DNA from: Thiomargarita sp.
Lineage (GTDB): Bacteria; Pseudomonadota; Gammaproteobacteria; Beggiatoales; Beggiatoaceae
Assembly: GCA_030635005.1 (NCBI GenBank)
Contig: DAOVZS010000006.1
Coordinates: 1-24,723 of the forward strand
Length of the DNA stretch: 24,723 bases
Direction: 5' to 3'
The notes under the pieces were generated by a model. That model made no database searches. It saw only the letters and a list, made by a program, of their open reading frames with translations, and was not told the origin of the DNA. Below are positions 1 to 6,765 of this stretch, one piece after another. The translations under genes and the position numbers were made by a program. Position 1 is the first letter of the stretch; every line of letters begins with the position of its first letter.

Positions 1-85
1 AAAATGAGCTATTATTAAGTATGATCTTACTATTTCCCCGTTGAATTTTAAGTGATTCTGCTCTTAAGATATCTGTTTTCGTCAT
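1..85 (-). CDS. N-terminus of a probable ABC transporter ATP-binding protein (partial, runs off the window)
   Basis: An ATG at 85-83 opens a frame that stays open for 28 codons to the window edge. The translated start contains ILRAESLKIQRG followed by IILNNSSF, the usual first two beta strands of an ABC ATPase just before the GE and Walker A region, which would lie outside the window. The start is six bases after the murG stop, so it is probably the next gene of the same operon. There is no clear Shine-Dalgarno sequence, which fits translational coupling. In many gammaproteobacteria murC follows murG; this start does not resemble MurC. The subfamily (for example a CcmA-like exporter ATPase) cannot be decided from 28 residues. 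Confidence 0.5.
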   Translation of the reverse strand, partial: MTKTDILRAESLKIQRGNSKIILNNSSF

Positions 86-91
86 CAATAG

Positions 92-1129
92 TCATATTCT
101 TTTAAGTACTAAATTAACTACGGTTTCTAATGCTAGCGGTGTTGCACATTGTCTTGCCGCAAGTCCCATATTTTTTAAACGTGTTGGATTATGGATAAAA
201 TCGGTGATTAACAATGCTAATTTTTTGACGGTTAATTCAGTTTGGGGTAAGAGTATTGCTGCACCTTTTTCGGATAAAAAACGTGCATTACTTGTTTGAT
301 GATCATCCACTGCATAAGGATAAGGGACTAAAATACTGGCAACCCCTGCTTGTGCTAATTCACCTATTGTCAGTGCCCCAGCACGACAAATCACCACATC
401 TGCCCACGCATATGCGGCGGCCATATCCTCAATAAAAGACATGACACGGGGTTCTCCTTCATAAGCTTTTTGCATGGCATCAATATGTATTTTTCCAGTT
501 TGATGCCATACGGAAACGGGTAAGTGTCGCATTGCTAAAGGTACGATATCATTTAATACTTTTGCCCCTAAGCTACCGCCTACTACTAATACATGTAAAG
601 GTTTATGCACTGTTTCAGAGGGTGATAATGCCATTATTTTGGCACGTAGTGGATTTCCAGTATGTATCGCGTGATATTTTTGTGGGAAAGTATTGGGAAA
701 CGCTTCTAGGGCTAAGCAAGCAAATCGTGCTAACCAACGGTTTGTTAAACCAACAATGGCATTTTGTTCATGAATAATGACAGGAATACGAAGTAGCCAA
801 GCGGCAACCCCCCCTGGACCTGTGACAAAACCGCCCATCCCCACAACAGCATCTGGGCGTAGCGTGCGTAAAATACCTATCGCTTGCCAAATAGCTAAGG
901 CAATTTTAAAAGGGGCACCTAATAAACTCAATTTTCCTTTCCCACGAAGTCCATGAATACTAATATAATGGATGTCGATATTGGCTTCGGGTACGACACG
1001 TGCTTCTAAACCACGTAGCGTGCCTAACCAGCATACGGATAAACCTTGTGTGCGTAAAGCATCAGCGATTGCGAGTGCAGGAAAGACATGTCCACCGGTG
1101 CCTCCTGCCATTAACATTATAGATTTCAC
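92..1129 (-). CDS. murG: MurG, UDP-GlcNAc:undecaprenyl-pyrophosphoryl-MurNAc-pentapeptide GlcNAc transferase
   Basis: MurG is the membrane-associated GT-B glycosyltransferase that turns lipid I into lipid II. The 345-residue product is of normal length. The N-terminal glycine loop GGTGGH is at residues 9-14, a second glycine motif GMGGFVTGPGG at 97-107, and the donor-binding segment RAGALTIGELAQAG at 249-262 followed by DDHQ at 275-278; these are MurG hallmarks. The start is a GTG at 1129-1127, two bases after the ftsW stop; a nearby ATG at codon 5 is possible but would sit closer to the glycine loop. The gene is the fourth of a hemX-hemY-ftsW-murG operon. Nothing appears missing, in contrast to the ftsW just upstream. 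Confidence 0.95.
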   Translation of the reverse strand: MKSIMLMAGGTGGHVFPALAIADALRTQGLSVCWLGTLRGLEARVVPEANIDIHYISIHGLRGKGKLSLLGAPFKIALAIWQAIGILRTLRPDAVVGMGGFVTGPGGVAAWLLRIPVIIHEQNAIVGLTNRWLARFACLALEAFPNTFPQKYHAIHTGNPLRAKIMALSPSETVHKPLHVLVVGGSLGAKVLNDIVPLAMRHLPVSVWHQTGKIHIDAMQKAYEGEPRVMSFIEDMAAAYAWADVVICRAGALTIGELAQAGVASILVPYPYAVDDHQTSNARFLSEKGAAILLPQTELTVKKLALLITDFIHNPTRLKNMGLAARQCATPLALETVVNLVLKRI

Positions 1130-1131
1130 TT

Positions 1132-2091
1132 TTATAGGCCTAGTTTACTTAATTTTAATAATTCTTTACGTCGTTCTTTAGAGTCGTCCAAAAGATATGT
1201 TTCATAATCGATACGTGATAATAAAGCCAACATCATACAAATAACGATCACACTTGAAGCACCATAATTCATGAAGGGTAGACGTAAGCCTAGCATGCCT
1301 ACTATCCCTTGTATTCCAAGATATAATCCAATAGCCTTCGCAAGATAAAAACAGTTTTGATGTTTAGTACACATACCAATGGTAAAAATATGATAAATCA
1401 GTATCGCAAATAAGGTGATGACTCCAATCACACCCATGACTCCAAGTTCTTCTGCAATAAGCGCAAAAATAGAAGAGTGATTTGCATGTAGACTATTGCC
1501 TAATCCAACACCCAATAATTCACCGTTCAAAAATGGATTAATCCAAGAAAGCGTCAATGTTATAAAATATGAGAAGCATAGTATGATGAGACTTAAAGCC
1601 ATTATCCATAACAAAAATTGAAATCTGGGTATGCTTGCTGATAATAATACCCCTGACATAAGCGTCAATAATACCACAAACATCCCATAATGAGGTTCTA
1701 ATAAGATGATACAACTGAATAGAGACAGAATAATAAGGGGTGTCAAAAAATCTTTTAAGGGGGTATGCGTAACATATCGCACAAGATATAAAATCATCAC
1801 CAAGATCAGCAGTTCAATCACTGAAAAATTCAATAGCCAAGCGACAAAACAGACTCCTAATAATAATAATTGTACCTTCCAATTTTGCCATATTTGCATG
1901 GGCACAAAACTAATCAAAATAGCGACTGATATTCCAATACCCATAAATGAACATTGTTTCCAAAAATAATATAAGGGCATCCCAAATTTTATGTGAGCGA
2001 TCTGAACAGTGGCAGAGGCTATCATGACTAATCCAAATAATAATAAGATTAGACTGCTGACGATTAAACCAGTGGGTAATTTTTTTAACAT
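1132..2091 (-). CDS. ftsW: Divergent, shortened FtsW-like SEDS membrane protein
   Basis: This is a multi-spanning protein of the FtsW/RodA/SpoVE (SEDS) family, which polymerises peptidoglycan glycan chains at the septum. Recognisable parts are LLLFGLVMIASAT near residues 16-28, VGLGNSLHANHSSIFALIAEELG at about 195-217 and MNYGASSVIVICMMLALL near 274-291. It has 319 residues, well short of the roughly 380 usual for FtsW. The loop carrying the QPSE motif is reduced to FSVIELL (89-95), the usual EPDxG is EPHYG (132-136), and the usual AHTDFIF reads ANHSSIF (203-209), putting Ser206 where the catalytic Asp normally lies. The ATG overlaps the hemY stop by seven bases. The frame is intact, so it is probably expressed, but polymerase activity is doubtful. 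Confidence 0.85.
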   Translation of the reverse strand: MLKKLPTGLIVSSLILLLFGLVMIASATVQIAHIKFGMPLYYFWKQCSFMGIGISVAILISFVPMQIWQNWKVQLLLLGVCFVAWLLNFSVIELLILVMILYLVRYVTHTPLKDFLTPLIILSLFSCIILLEPHYGMFVVLLTLMSGVLLSASIPRFQFLLWIMALSLIILCFSYFITLTLSWINPFLNGELLGVGLGNSLHANHSSIFALIAEELGVMGVIGVITLFAILIYHIFTIGMCTKHQNCFYLAKAIGLYLGIQGIVGMLGLRLPFMNYGASSVIVICMMLALLSRIDYETYLLDDSKERRKELLKLSKLGL

Positions 2092-3242
2092 GGAGGTACG
2101 TGATGCAAACCCTGTTGATAATACGTAATGGCTTGGGCTTGTTCTCCCTTTTGTACCGATAAATCTCCTAATAATTGATAGGTATAAGAATTAGGGGCTA
2201 TATTAGCACTCTTTTCTAAGTACTGTTGTGCCTTATCCCATAAGCGATTACGTAAACATAACTGGCCCAGTATTTGTAATAATACAAGCTCAGAATCATG
2301 GTGTTTTAGCCAATTTTCTGCATAGCTGATTTGTTGACGTGTATTCGTGGTTTCTATTTGTCCATATAATCGCAGTAATTCGGTATCCCATTGATATTTT
2401 AAAGATTCTCGCAATAAAGGTTCTGCAGTCATTGCATCACCTGCCATAATTAAATGTTCAACATAAATCTTTACTAGGGCTGGGCGTAATCGTGTACTTT
2501 TAGGAATATTTGACCAGATTTTAGCTGCCTGACTTGGATGAGCGTGTAAAGTATGATGAATGATTGCAATATTAGCTTGATTTTCTAATTGTAGGCGTTG
2601 CTCGGGTGATAATACTTTGCATTTTCGCAATTTTGGTAATAATGTCAATAACGCTTGCCATTTTTCCAAGGCGACATATAGTGTTTGTAGTATTAATAAG
2701 ATCTCAATATTTTTTGGGGCTAAAGCATGTGCACGTTGTGCTTTTTCAAGTGCTAGGGGTAAATTTTGTTGCTGTACATGTAATTTGCTTTCAAATAAAG
2801 CCACTACCATCGATTCTTGTGGACGCACTTTTCCCAAATGCTTTGTAGCACGAACGGTATTATGTTGTTGAAAAGCAGCATACGCTGCTCCAAAATAATG
2901 CAAATCAGACAAGTTACCTAAGGAAACTGCTTTCAAAAAGTTTTTTTCAGCATTCTGCCATTGTCCTTGTATCAAAGTTAATAAGCCATGATGAAGTGAT
3001 TCTTGTGCACTTTTTTGACGTATAACGCGATGATAAAACAAATATAAAGGCAAGCGCCACAGCATTTCCAATAAGCGTATAAATAACCAAACTAATATCA
3101 ACGCAATGATAACAGCAGATAAACTGGTTTCTATTGTCCACGTTCCCCGCCCTATGACGATAAAACCAGGATCTTCTAGCGTAAATAAAACAAAAGCCAG
3201 TGTACATACCAGTAATAAGACAGTCCAAAACCATTTTTTCAT
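2085..3242 (-). CDS. hemY: HemY, inner-membrane TPR protein of the heme-biosynthesis operon
   Basis: The 385-residue protein has two N-terminal membrane segments (about residues 5-22 and 42-62) separated by the HemY_N signature EDPGFIVIGRGTWTIETSL. A long helical tetratricopeptide-type region follows, from about 80 to the end, including SANIAPNSYTYQLLGDLSVQKG-like repeats. HemY proteins of gammaproteobacteria normally lie with hemC, hemD and hemX; their exact role in tetrapyrrole synthesis is not settled, and they are unrelated to the protoporphyrinogen oxidase also called HemY. Here hemC and hemD are absent, and the next genes are ftsW and murG. The start ATG overlaps the hemX stop by four bases (ATGA), and the end overlaps ftsW by seven, so translation is probably coupled. 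Confidence 0.9.
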   Translation of the reverse strand: MKKWFWTVLLLVCTLAFVLFTLEDPGFIVIGRGTWTIETSLSAVIIALILVWLFIRLLEMLWRLPLYLFYHRVIRQKSAQESLHHGLLTLIQGQWQNAEKNFLKAVSLGNLSDLHYFGAAYAAFQQHNTVRATKHLGKVRPQESMVVALFESKLHVQQQNLPLALEKAQRAHALAPKNIEILLILQTLYVALEKWQALLTLLPKLRKCKVLSPEQRLQLENQANIAIIHHTLHAHPSQAAKIWSNIPKSTRLRPALVKIYVEHLIMAGDAMTAEPLLRESLKYQWDTELLRLYGQIETTNTRQQISYAENWLKHHDSELVLLQILGQLCLRNRLWDKAQQYLEKSANIAPNSYTYQLLGDLSVQKGEQAQAITYYQQGLHHVPPC

Positions 3243-4159
3243 GGGACACTTTTTTCCGTTTGTGCAGCTGTTAAAAGAGAAAGTGATCTTGAAATATCAG
3301 GTAATGGTGGATTTAAAACAAGATGTTGCATATCTATTAAGCTGCGTTGTACTGCTTTAAGTTTTTGATCATTTTGATCATAATAAGCTTTGATCCAATC
3401 ACGTACAGCTTGTATTGAAAGTGCAAAATTGGGGCTATCACGTCGTAATAGAAAAAAACGGGCTGTGTCTAATTTTAATTGCAATATTTGCGTGACTAAA
3501 GATCGTTGTCCAGGACTTAAAAAACCAGAAGTTGCATCACTATTATAGCGTATAACGACAATGTTTTGTGCAAAGTCTAACAGGTTATTTTGCCAGCTTG
3601 TTTTGTCATCAGATTTTTTATGACGCGTTTGATTATGACGTATCCCTTGTAATAAGGGTAAATCGGGCACAGTGCTTAATTGCATGGATAATCCTGCAAT
3701 ATCTGGCAATTTAATCTCACTTAACTGTTGAATTTCTATTAAAATCTGTGTTCTAACGTGAAATAAGGTGGCTTTATTGAGACGTTGTAAGCGTTCTTCG
3801 GCAGCTTTTAGGGCAGCTAATGCACCTTTATGATCATGGACTAATTGTAAACGGTGTAATGCAATATTGAGTAAATAATGAATTTCAGCTACTTTCCAAT
3901 CATCATCATATGCTGGTTGGGTCTCAATTTTATGCGTGAGTCGACTTAAATCGGTTTCAAGATGTTGTAATTGTTTGGCAAAATGGATTTTATGTTCTTG
4001 AGATTGTAATACCTTAATATCATTTTGTAAGAGAACTATTTTTGCATTAAGTTTTTGTTGAGAAGCGTTAAATTTTTGCCAGATTGGGTAACTGAGGACA
4101 AGGGTGCCGCCTAATAATAGTACTAGAAATAAAAATATAAAAATCCTAACGGTTCGCAT
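3239..4159 (-). CDS. hemX: HemX-like membrane protein
   Basis: The product (306 residues) begins with one membrane segment (about 5-24), then a long coiled coil (about 28-80), then the HemX core DDWKVAEIHYLLNIALHRLQ near 86-105 and DHKGALAALKAAEERL at 109-124. This is the HemX family, annotated as uroporphyrinogen-III methyltransferase-like although no methyltransferase domain is present. It opens the minus-strand operon hemX-hemY-ftsW-murG. The start ATG at 4159 has an AGGAG about a dozen bases upstream, a rather long spacing. A perfect 9-bp inverted repeat lies 38 bases upstream of the start, between this gene and the preceding SUMF1 gene. Confidence 0.9.
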   Translation of the reverse strand: MRTVRIFIFLFLVLLLGGTLVLSYPIWQKFNASQQKLNAKIVLLQNDIKVLQSQEHKIHFAKQLQHLETDLSRLTHKIETQPAYDDDWKVAEIHYLLNIALHRLQLVHDHKGALAALKAAEERLQRLNKATLFHVRTQILIEIQQLSEIKLPDIAGLSMQLSTVPDLPLLQGIRHNQTRHKKSDDKTSWQNNLLDFAQNIVVIRYNSDATSGFLSPGQRSLVTQILQLKLDTARFFLLRRDSPNFALSIQAVRDWIKAYYDQNDQKLKAVQRSLIDMQHLVLNPPLPDISRSLSLLTAAQTEKSVP

Positions 4160-4196
4160 GTTATTTTTTATCTCCTGTTTCTAATATTTGAATAAC

Positions 4197-4224
4197 CAAG
4201 AACAAGCTAAAAAGATTGTTCTTG
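4197..4224. terminator. Perfect hairpin between the SUMF1-like gene and hemX
   Basis: CAAGAACAA (4197-4205) and TTGTTCTTG (4216-4224) form a perfect 9-bp inverted repeat around a 10-base loop, ten bases after the stop of the SUMF1-like gene (4235). On the minus strand the stem is followed by GTTATTCAAATATT, which is not a proper U tract, so a weak terminator is only one reading. A repressor-type operator ahead of hemX is the other. Confidence 0.45.
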
Positions 4225-4234
4225 ATTCTATTGT

Positions 4235-5203
4235 CTAGTCTGTATATTCTCTCACAACCCGCAATCCAACACTTTCAAAGCTACCCCCGGGCATCCACCA
4301 AAAACGGCTTGCAGAACGTACACTTACCGGCAAATCAAATGCATTCCCACTACGAATAGAGATCCGTTCTGCTTCTTTATTGTCTAGGATACAGACTTGT
4401 TCTTTGCCCGCATATTTGTTTTCATAATCTGAGCATGTCCATTCTCCTACATTACCGACCATATCATATAAATCAAAAGGATTTGCGGCAAAAGAACCGA
4501 CAGGGGCGGTTGTTTTATTATCCCATTCACTGCCACATCCATCACAGCTTGCTTGATTCACGCCAATTTCTTCGCTCCACCAATACTCAGAAATTGTGCC
4601 CCCTCTTGCTGCATATTCCCATTCTGCTTCTGTGGGTAAACGATATTTCTGTCCTGTTTGTTCACTTAACCATTGGGTATACGCGTTTGCATCGTACCAT
4701 GTGATATTAACAACAGGACGATTACCCCGTCCCCAACCTGCATCATTTGGTTTTGCTCTACCCACCGCGTCTGCAAAGGCATCATATTCTGCAAAAGTGA
4801 CTTCATATCGTCCTATTGCAAACTGTGTGACAGATACCCTATGAACAGGGCCTTCAGTTTCTTGTCCAATAGTGCTCCCCATTTCAAATCTACCAGGGGG
4901 AATCCACACCATTTGAGGTCCAAGTTGTTTATTGTGTAAGGTATCTTGAAACCGTCCTTGTTGAATCACTCTGCTACTCATTGGATTTTGATTCGCCCCA
5001 AAGAGTAAATCTTTGATCATCGCTTGTTGATCCTCAATGGTTTTTTCTTGTTTTTGCTGCGTATTCTCTAATTTTCTAACACGCCGTTGTAATGATTCTA
5101 CTGCAATATTGATTTGTAGTACCTGTGTTTCAATTGGGGGATCTTTAGCATATATGGGAACTGACAAAAGCATCGCCAATAATGCGATAAAAATATTTTT
5201 CAA
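4235..5203 (-). CDS. Secreted coiled-coil protein with a SUMF1/FGE-like domain
   Basis: The N-terminus (residues 1-19, ending IYA before KDPP) is a clear signal peptide, so the protein is periplasmic or exported. Residues 28-68 form a charged coiled coil. Residues 98-318 are a formylglycine-generating-enzyme/sulfatase-modifying (SUMF1) domain: MVWIPPGRFEMGS at 98-110, YRLPTEAEWEYAARGG at 187-202, DLYDMVGNVGEW at 244-255 and VGLRVVRE at 312-319. The usual GGSW stretch with the copper-binding cysteines is replaced by SGNAFD at 285-290 and no cysteine lies in the following segment, so formylglycine synthesis is unlikely; a binding or structural role is more probable. Cysteines at 220, 223, 257 and 271 could form disulfides. 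The start codon is TTG at 5203; an in-frame stop lies just upstream, and AAAGGA about 12 bases before supports it. Confidence 0.85.
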   Translation of the reverse strand: MKNIFIALLAMLLSVPIYAKDPPIETQVLQINIAVESLQRRVRKLENTQQKQEKTIEDQQAMIKDLLFGANQNPMSSRVIQQGRFQDTLHNKQLGPQMVWIPPGRFEMGSTIGQETEGPVHRVSVTQFAIGRYEVTFAEYDAFADAVGRAKPNDAGWGRGNRPVVNITWYDANAYTQWLSEQTGQKYRLPTEAEWEYAARGGTISEYWWSEEIGVNQASCDGCGSEWDNKTTAPVGSFAANPFDLYDMVGNVGEWTCSDYENKYAGKEQVCILDNKEAERISIRSGNAFDLPVSVRSASRFWWMPGGSFESVGLRVVREYTD

Positions 5204-5269
5204 AATAAAGGGTTTCCTTTAGTTATGATAGCTATAAATTTTTATAATAACATATTCAGTATAGGTATA

Positions 5270-5609
5270 TCAAATATTTTCCAAAGTGTATTCAATATGC
5301 AACACTTCCTCTTGAGTCAAGTGTTTTAAAGTGAATGAGCATCCAGTTTCCTTTTTAGCAAGCCGAATCGCCGCTTTTAAACATTTATCCCATAGTTGAG
5401 AAAATTGTGGTTTTAAATGGGGCTCTTCTTCCGTGCATCATTAATCTTGTTAATTGGCTTCTTAAAGCTCTTTTATCTGAACGGGACAAAGCGTCTATTA
5501 ATGCCTCAATGCCTGTGGTTGACTCTTCAAAATGTCTTTGTTTTAATTCATTTTTAATAGCTACAGCGGTTTGATAATGTGATGTTAGGGCTAATTCTTT
5601 CCAAATCAT
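5270..5609 (-). pseudogene. Decayed DUF29-family gene (internal deletion and frameshift)
   Basis: An ORF starting at 5609 behind a strong AGGAGAG reads the first part of a DUF29 protein: YQTAVAIKNELKQ, then ALIDALSRSDKRALRSQLTRLMMH (residues 36-59). After His59 the frame goes into unrelated sequence and stops at 5385. In another frame, from about 5437 down to a TGA at 5270, the sequence reads EEEPHLKPQFSQLWDKCLKA and then KHLTQEEVLHIEYTLENI, which looks like a DUF29 C-terminus. The conserved middle section (usually IIKW...RSWxxTI) is missing. The simplest reading is a deletion of roughly 30 codons that also shifted the frame. DUF29 genes are abundant in cyanobacteria and Thiotrichales and their function is unknown. 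The 180 bases after the truncated ORF are explained by this tail. Confidence 0.75.
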
Positions 5610-5676
5610 TGTCTCTCCTGCCTGGTATGGTATAATCTTCAGTTTAACATGAATACAAAATTACTCAGATCAACGC

Positions 5677-6126
5677 TTATTCGCTTGTCGGTTTCTTTTT
5701 ATGAAACACTATCTTGTTAATTTTGCTTGTCTTAGAGTCATAATAAATTTGTGCATTATAATGACTGGTATCTCTATATGAGACCCAAGTCTTGAGCTGA
5801 CTATAAAAACCTGGTAATGCGGTTACTACTGCTACCAGTAGAGCCAATGATCTCTTTTTTGATTCTTCAGGTTCTGCCTTCACGTCTAAACTTCCTTCTT
5901 TGTCTTTGACAGCCCCTAACCACGTATTTAAACGCGGGGGGATTTTATTAATAGATACATCTCCTACCATACTGACTGTAATTGAATCAGGGTTAGCAGA
6001 CATGGAACGAGACAAATCTGAATCAAATGTATTGGTATCCATAAATACCAATTTTGTTTGAGAAGAAGGTAGCGTACAAGCATTCATGAGTAATGCCGTA
6101 AAAAAAACAACAAATATCTTTTGCAT
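5677..6126 (-). CDS. Putative lipoprotein, downstream member of a tandem paralogous pair
   Basis: The 149-residue product begins MQKIFVVFFTALLMNAC, a short signal peptide ending in a probable lipobox cysteine at residue 17. The longer frame to 6183 adds 19 residues that spoil the signal peptide; the chosen ATG has AGGA nine bases upstream. The mature part carries KLVFMDTNTFDSDLSRSM, a central hydrophobic stretch SLALLVAVVTALPGFY and a C-terminal HYNAQIYYDSKTSKINKIVF. I do not recognise the family. It aligns end to end with the product of 6187-6627, with about half of the positions identical by eye. The internal hydrophobic stretch could be a membrane segment or a buried strand. Its function is unknown. 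Confidence 0.75.
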   Translation of the reverse strand: MQKIFVVFFTALLMNACTLPSSQTKLVFMDTNTFDSDLSRSMSANPDSITVSMVGDVSINKIPPRLNTWLGAVKDKEGSLDVKAEPEESKKRSLALLVAVVTALPGFYSQLKTWVSYRDTSHYNAQIYYDSKTSKINKIVFHKKKPTSE

Positions 6127-6186
6127 GATTAAAATTCCTAGTTGATTAATAAAGATCATTACCAAATAACCATAAAAAAACAATGG

Positions 6187-6627
6187 TTATTTTTTAATTT
6201 CCTTTTTATGAAATACTATCTTGTTAATATTTCCTGTTTCAGAGTCATAATAAATTTTCGCATTATAATGATTTGAACCACGATATGTGACCTTGTTTTT
6301 TATCCAAGTATAAATACTCGGTAATGCAGTTGCTATGGCTATAATAAGGGCCACTGATTTCGTTGGAGGATCAACTTCTAAGCGCCCTTCCGATATAGTG
6401 ATTGCTTTTAGCCAATTATTTAAACGTGAGGGAATATTGTTAACCGAAACATTTCCACGCATGCTTATTGTGATCATTTCAGGCGTATCAGACATGGCTT
6501 GAGATAAGTCTTGATCAAATGCCTTGGTATCCATAAACATTAAGTTTGTTTTGGAAGCATGAGGCGATAGCGCACAGCTGCTAAATAATTGTAAAGCCAA
6601 AAATGCAAGCAATCCCATCCATTTCAT
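6187..6627 (-). CDS. Putative lipoprotein, upstream member of a tandem paralogous pair
   Basis: The 146-residue product starts MKWMGLLAFLALQLFSSCAL, a signal peptide with a possible lipobox cysteine at residue 18 (the LFSSC sequence is not an ideal lipobox). The mature part shows the same layout as its neighbour: FMDTKAFDQDLSQAMSDTP, then SVALIIAIATALPSIYTWI, then HYNAKIYYDSETGNINKIVF. The ATG at 6627 has AAGGAA seven bases upstream, almost the same ribosome-binding sequence as the paralogue (AGGAATTTTAA versus AGGAATTTAAC), so the duplication included the translation signal. A good sigma-70 promoter lies about 80 bases upstream. Sixty bases separate the two genes. Function unknown. Confidence 0.8.
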   Translation of the reverse strand: MKWMGLLAFLALQLFSSCALSPHASKTNLMFMDTKAFDQDLSQAMSDTPEMITISMRGNVSVNNIPSRLNNWLKAITISEGRLEVDPPTKSVALIIAIATALPSIYTWIKNKVTYRGSNHYNAKIYYDSETGNINKIVFHKKEIKK

Positions 6628-6703
6628 GTTAAATTCCTTTCTAAAAATTATTTAGGAAATATTTAGAGTCATTATTAATATACGATGTTATTATCTTATA
6701 TAA

Positions 6704-6732
6704 TTAATATGCTAAAAAATTATAGTTGTCAA
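6704..6732 (-). promoter_or_regulatory. Sigma-70-type promoter for the lipoprotein pair
   Basis: On the minus strand TTGACA (6732-6727) is followed after 17 bases by TATTAA (6709-6704), about 77 bases before the start at 6627. The -35 matches the consensus fully. It lies in the 138-base divergent gap that also precedes the permease gene at 6766; that gap holds no gene. Confidence 0.5.
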
Positions 6733-6765
6733 GAAATACGACTATTCAAATAAATTTAAAAAATC

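Noticed and set aside
5385..5609. Intact 74-residue gene
   Set aside because: The frame breaks inside a DUF29 domain, whose C-terminal tail continues in another frame, so it is annotated as a pseudogene.
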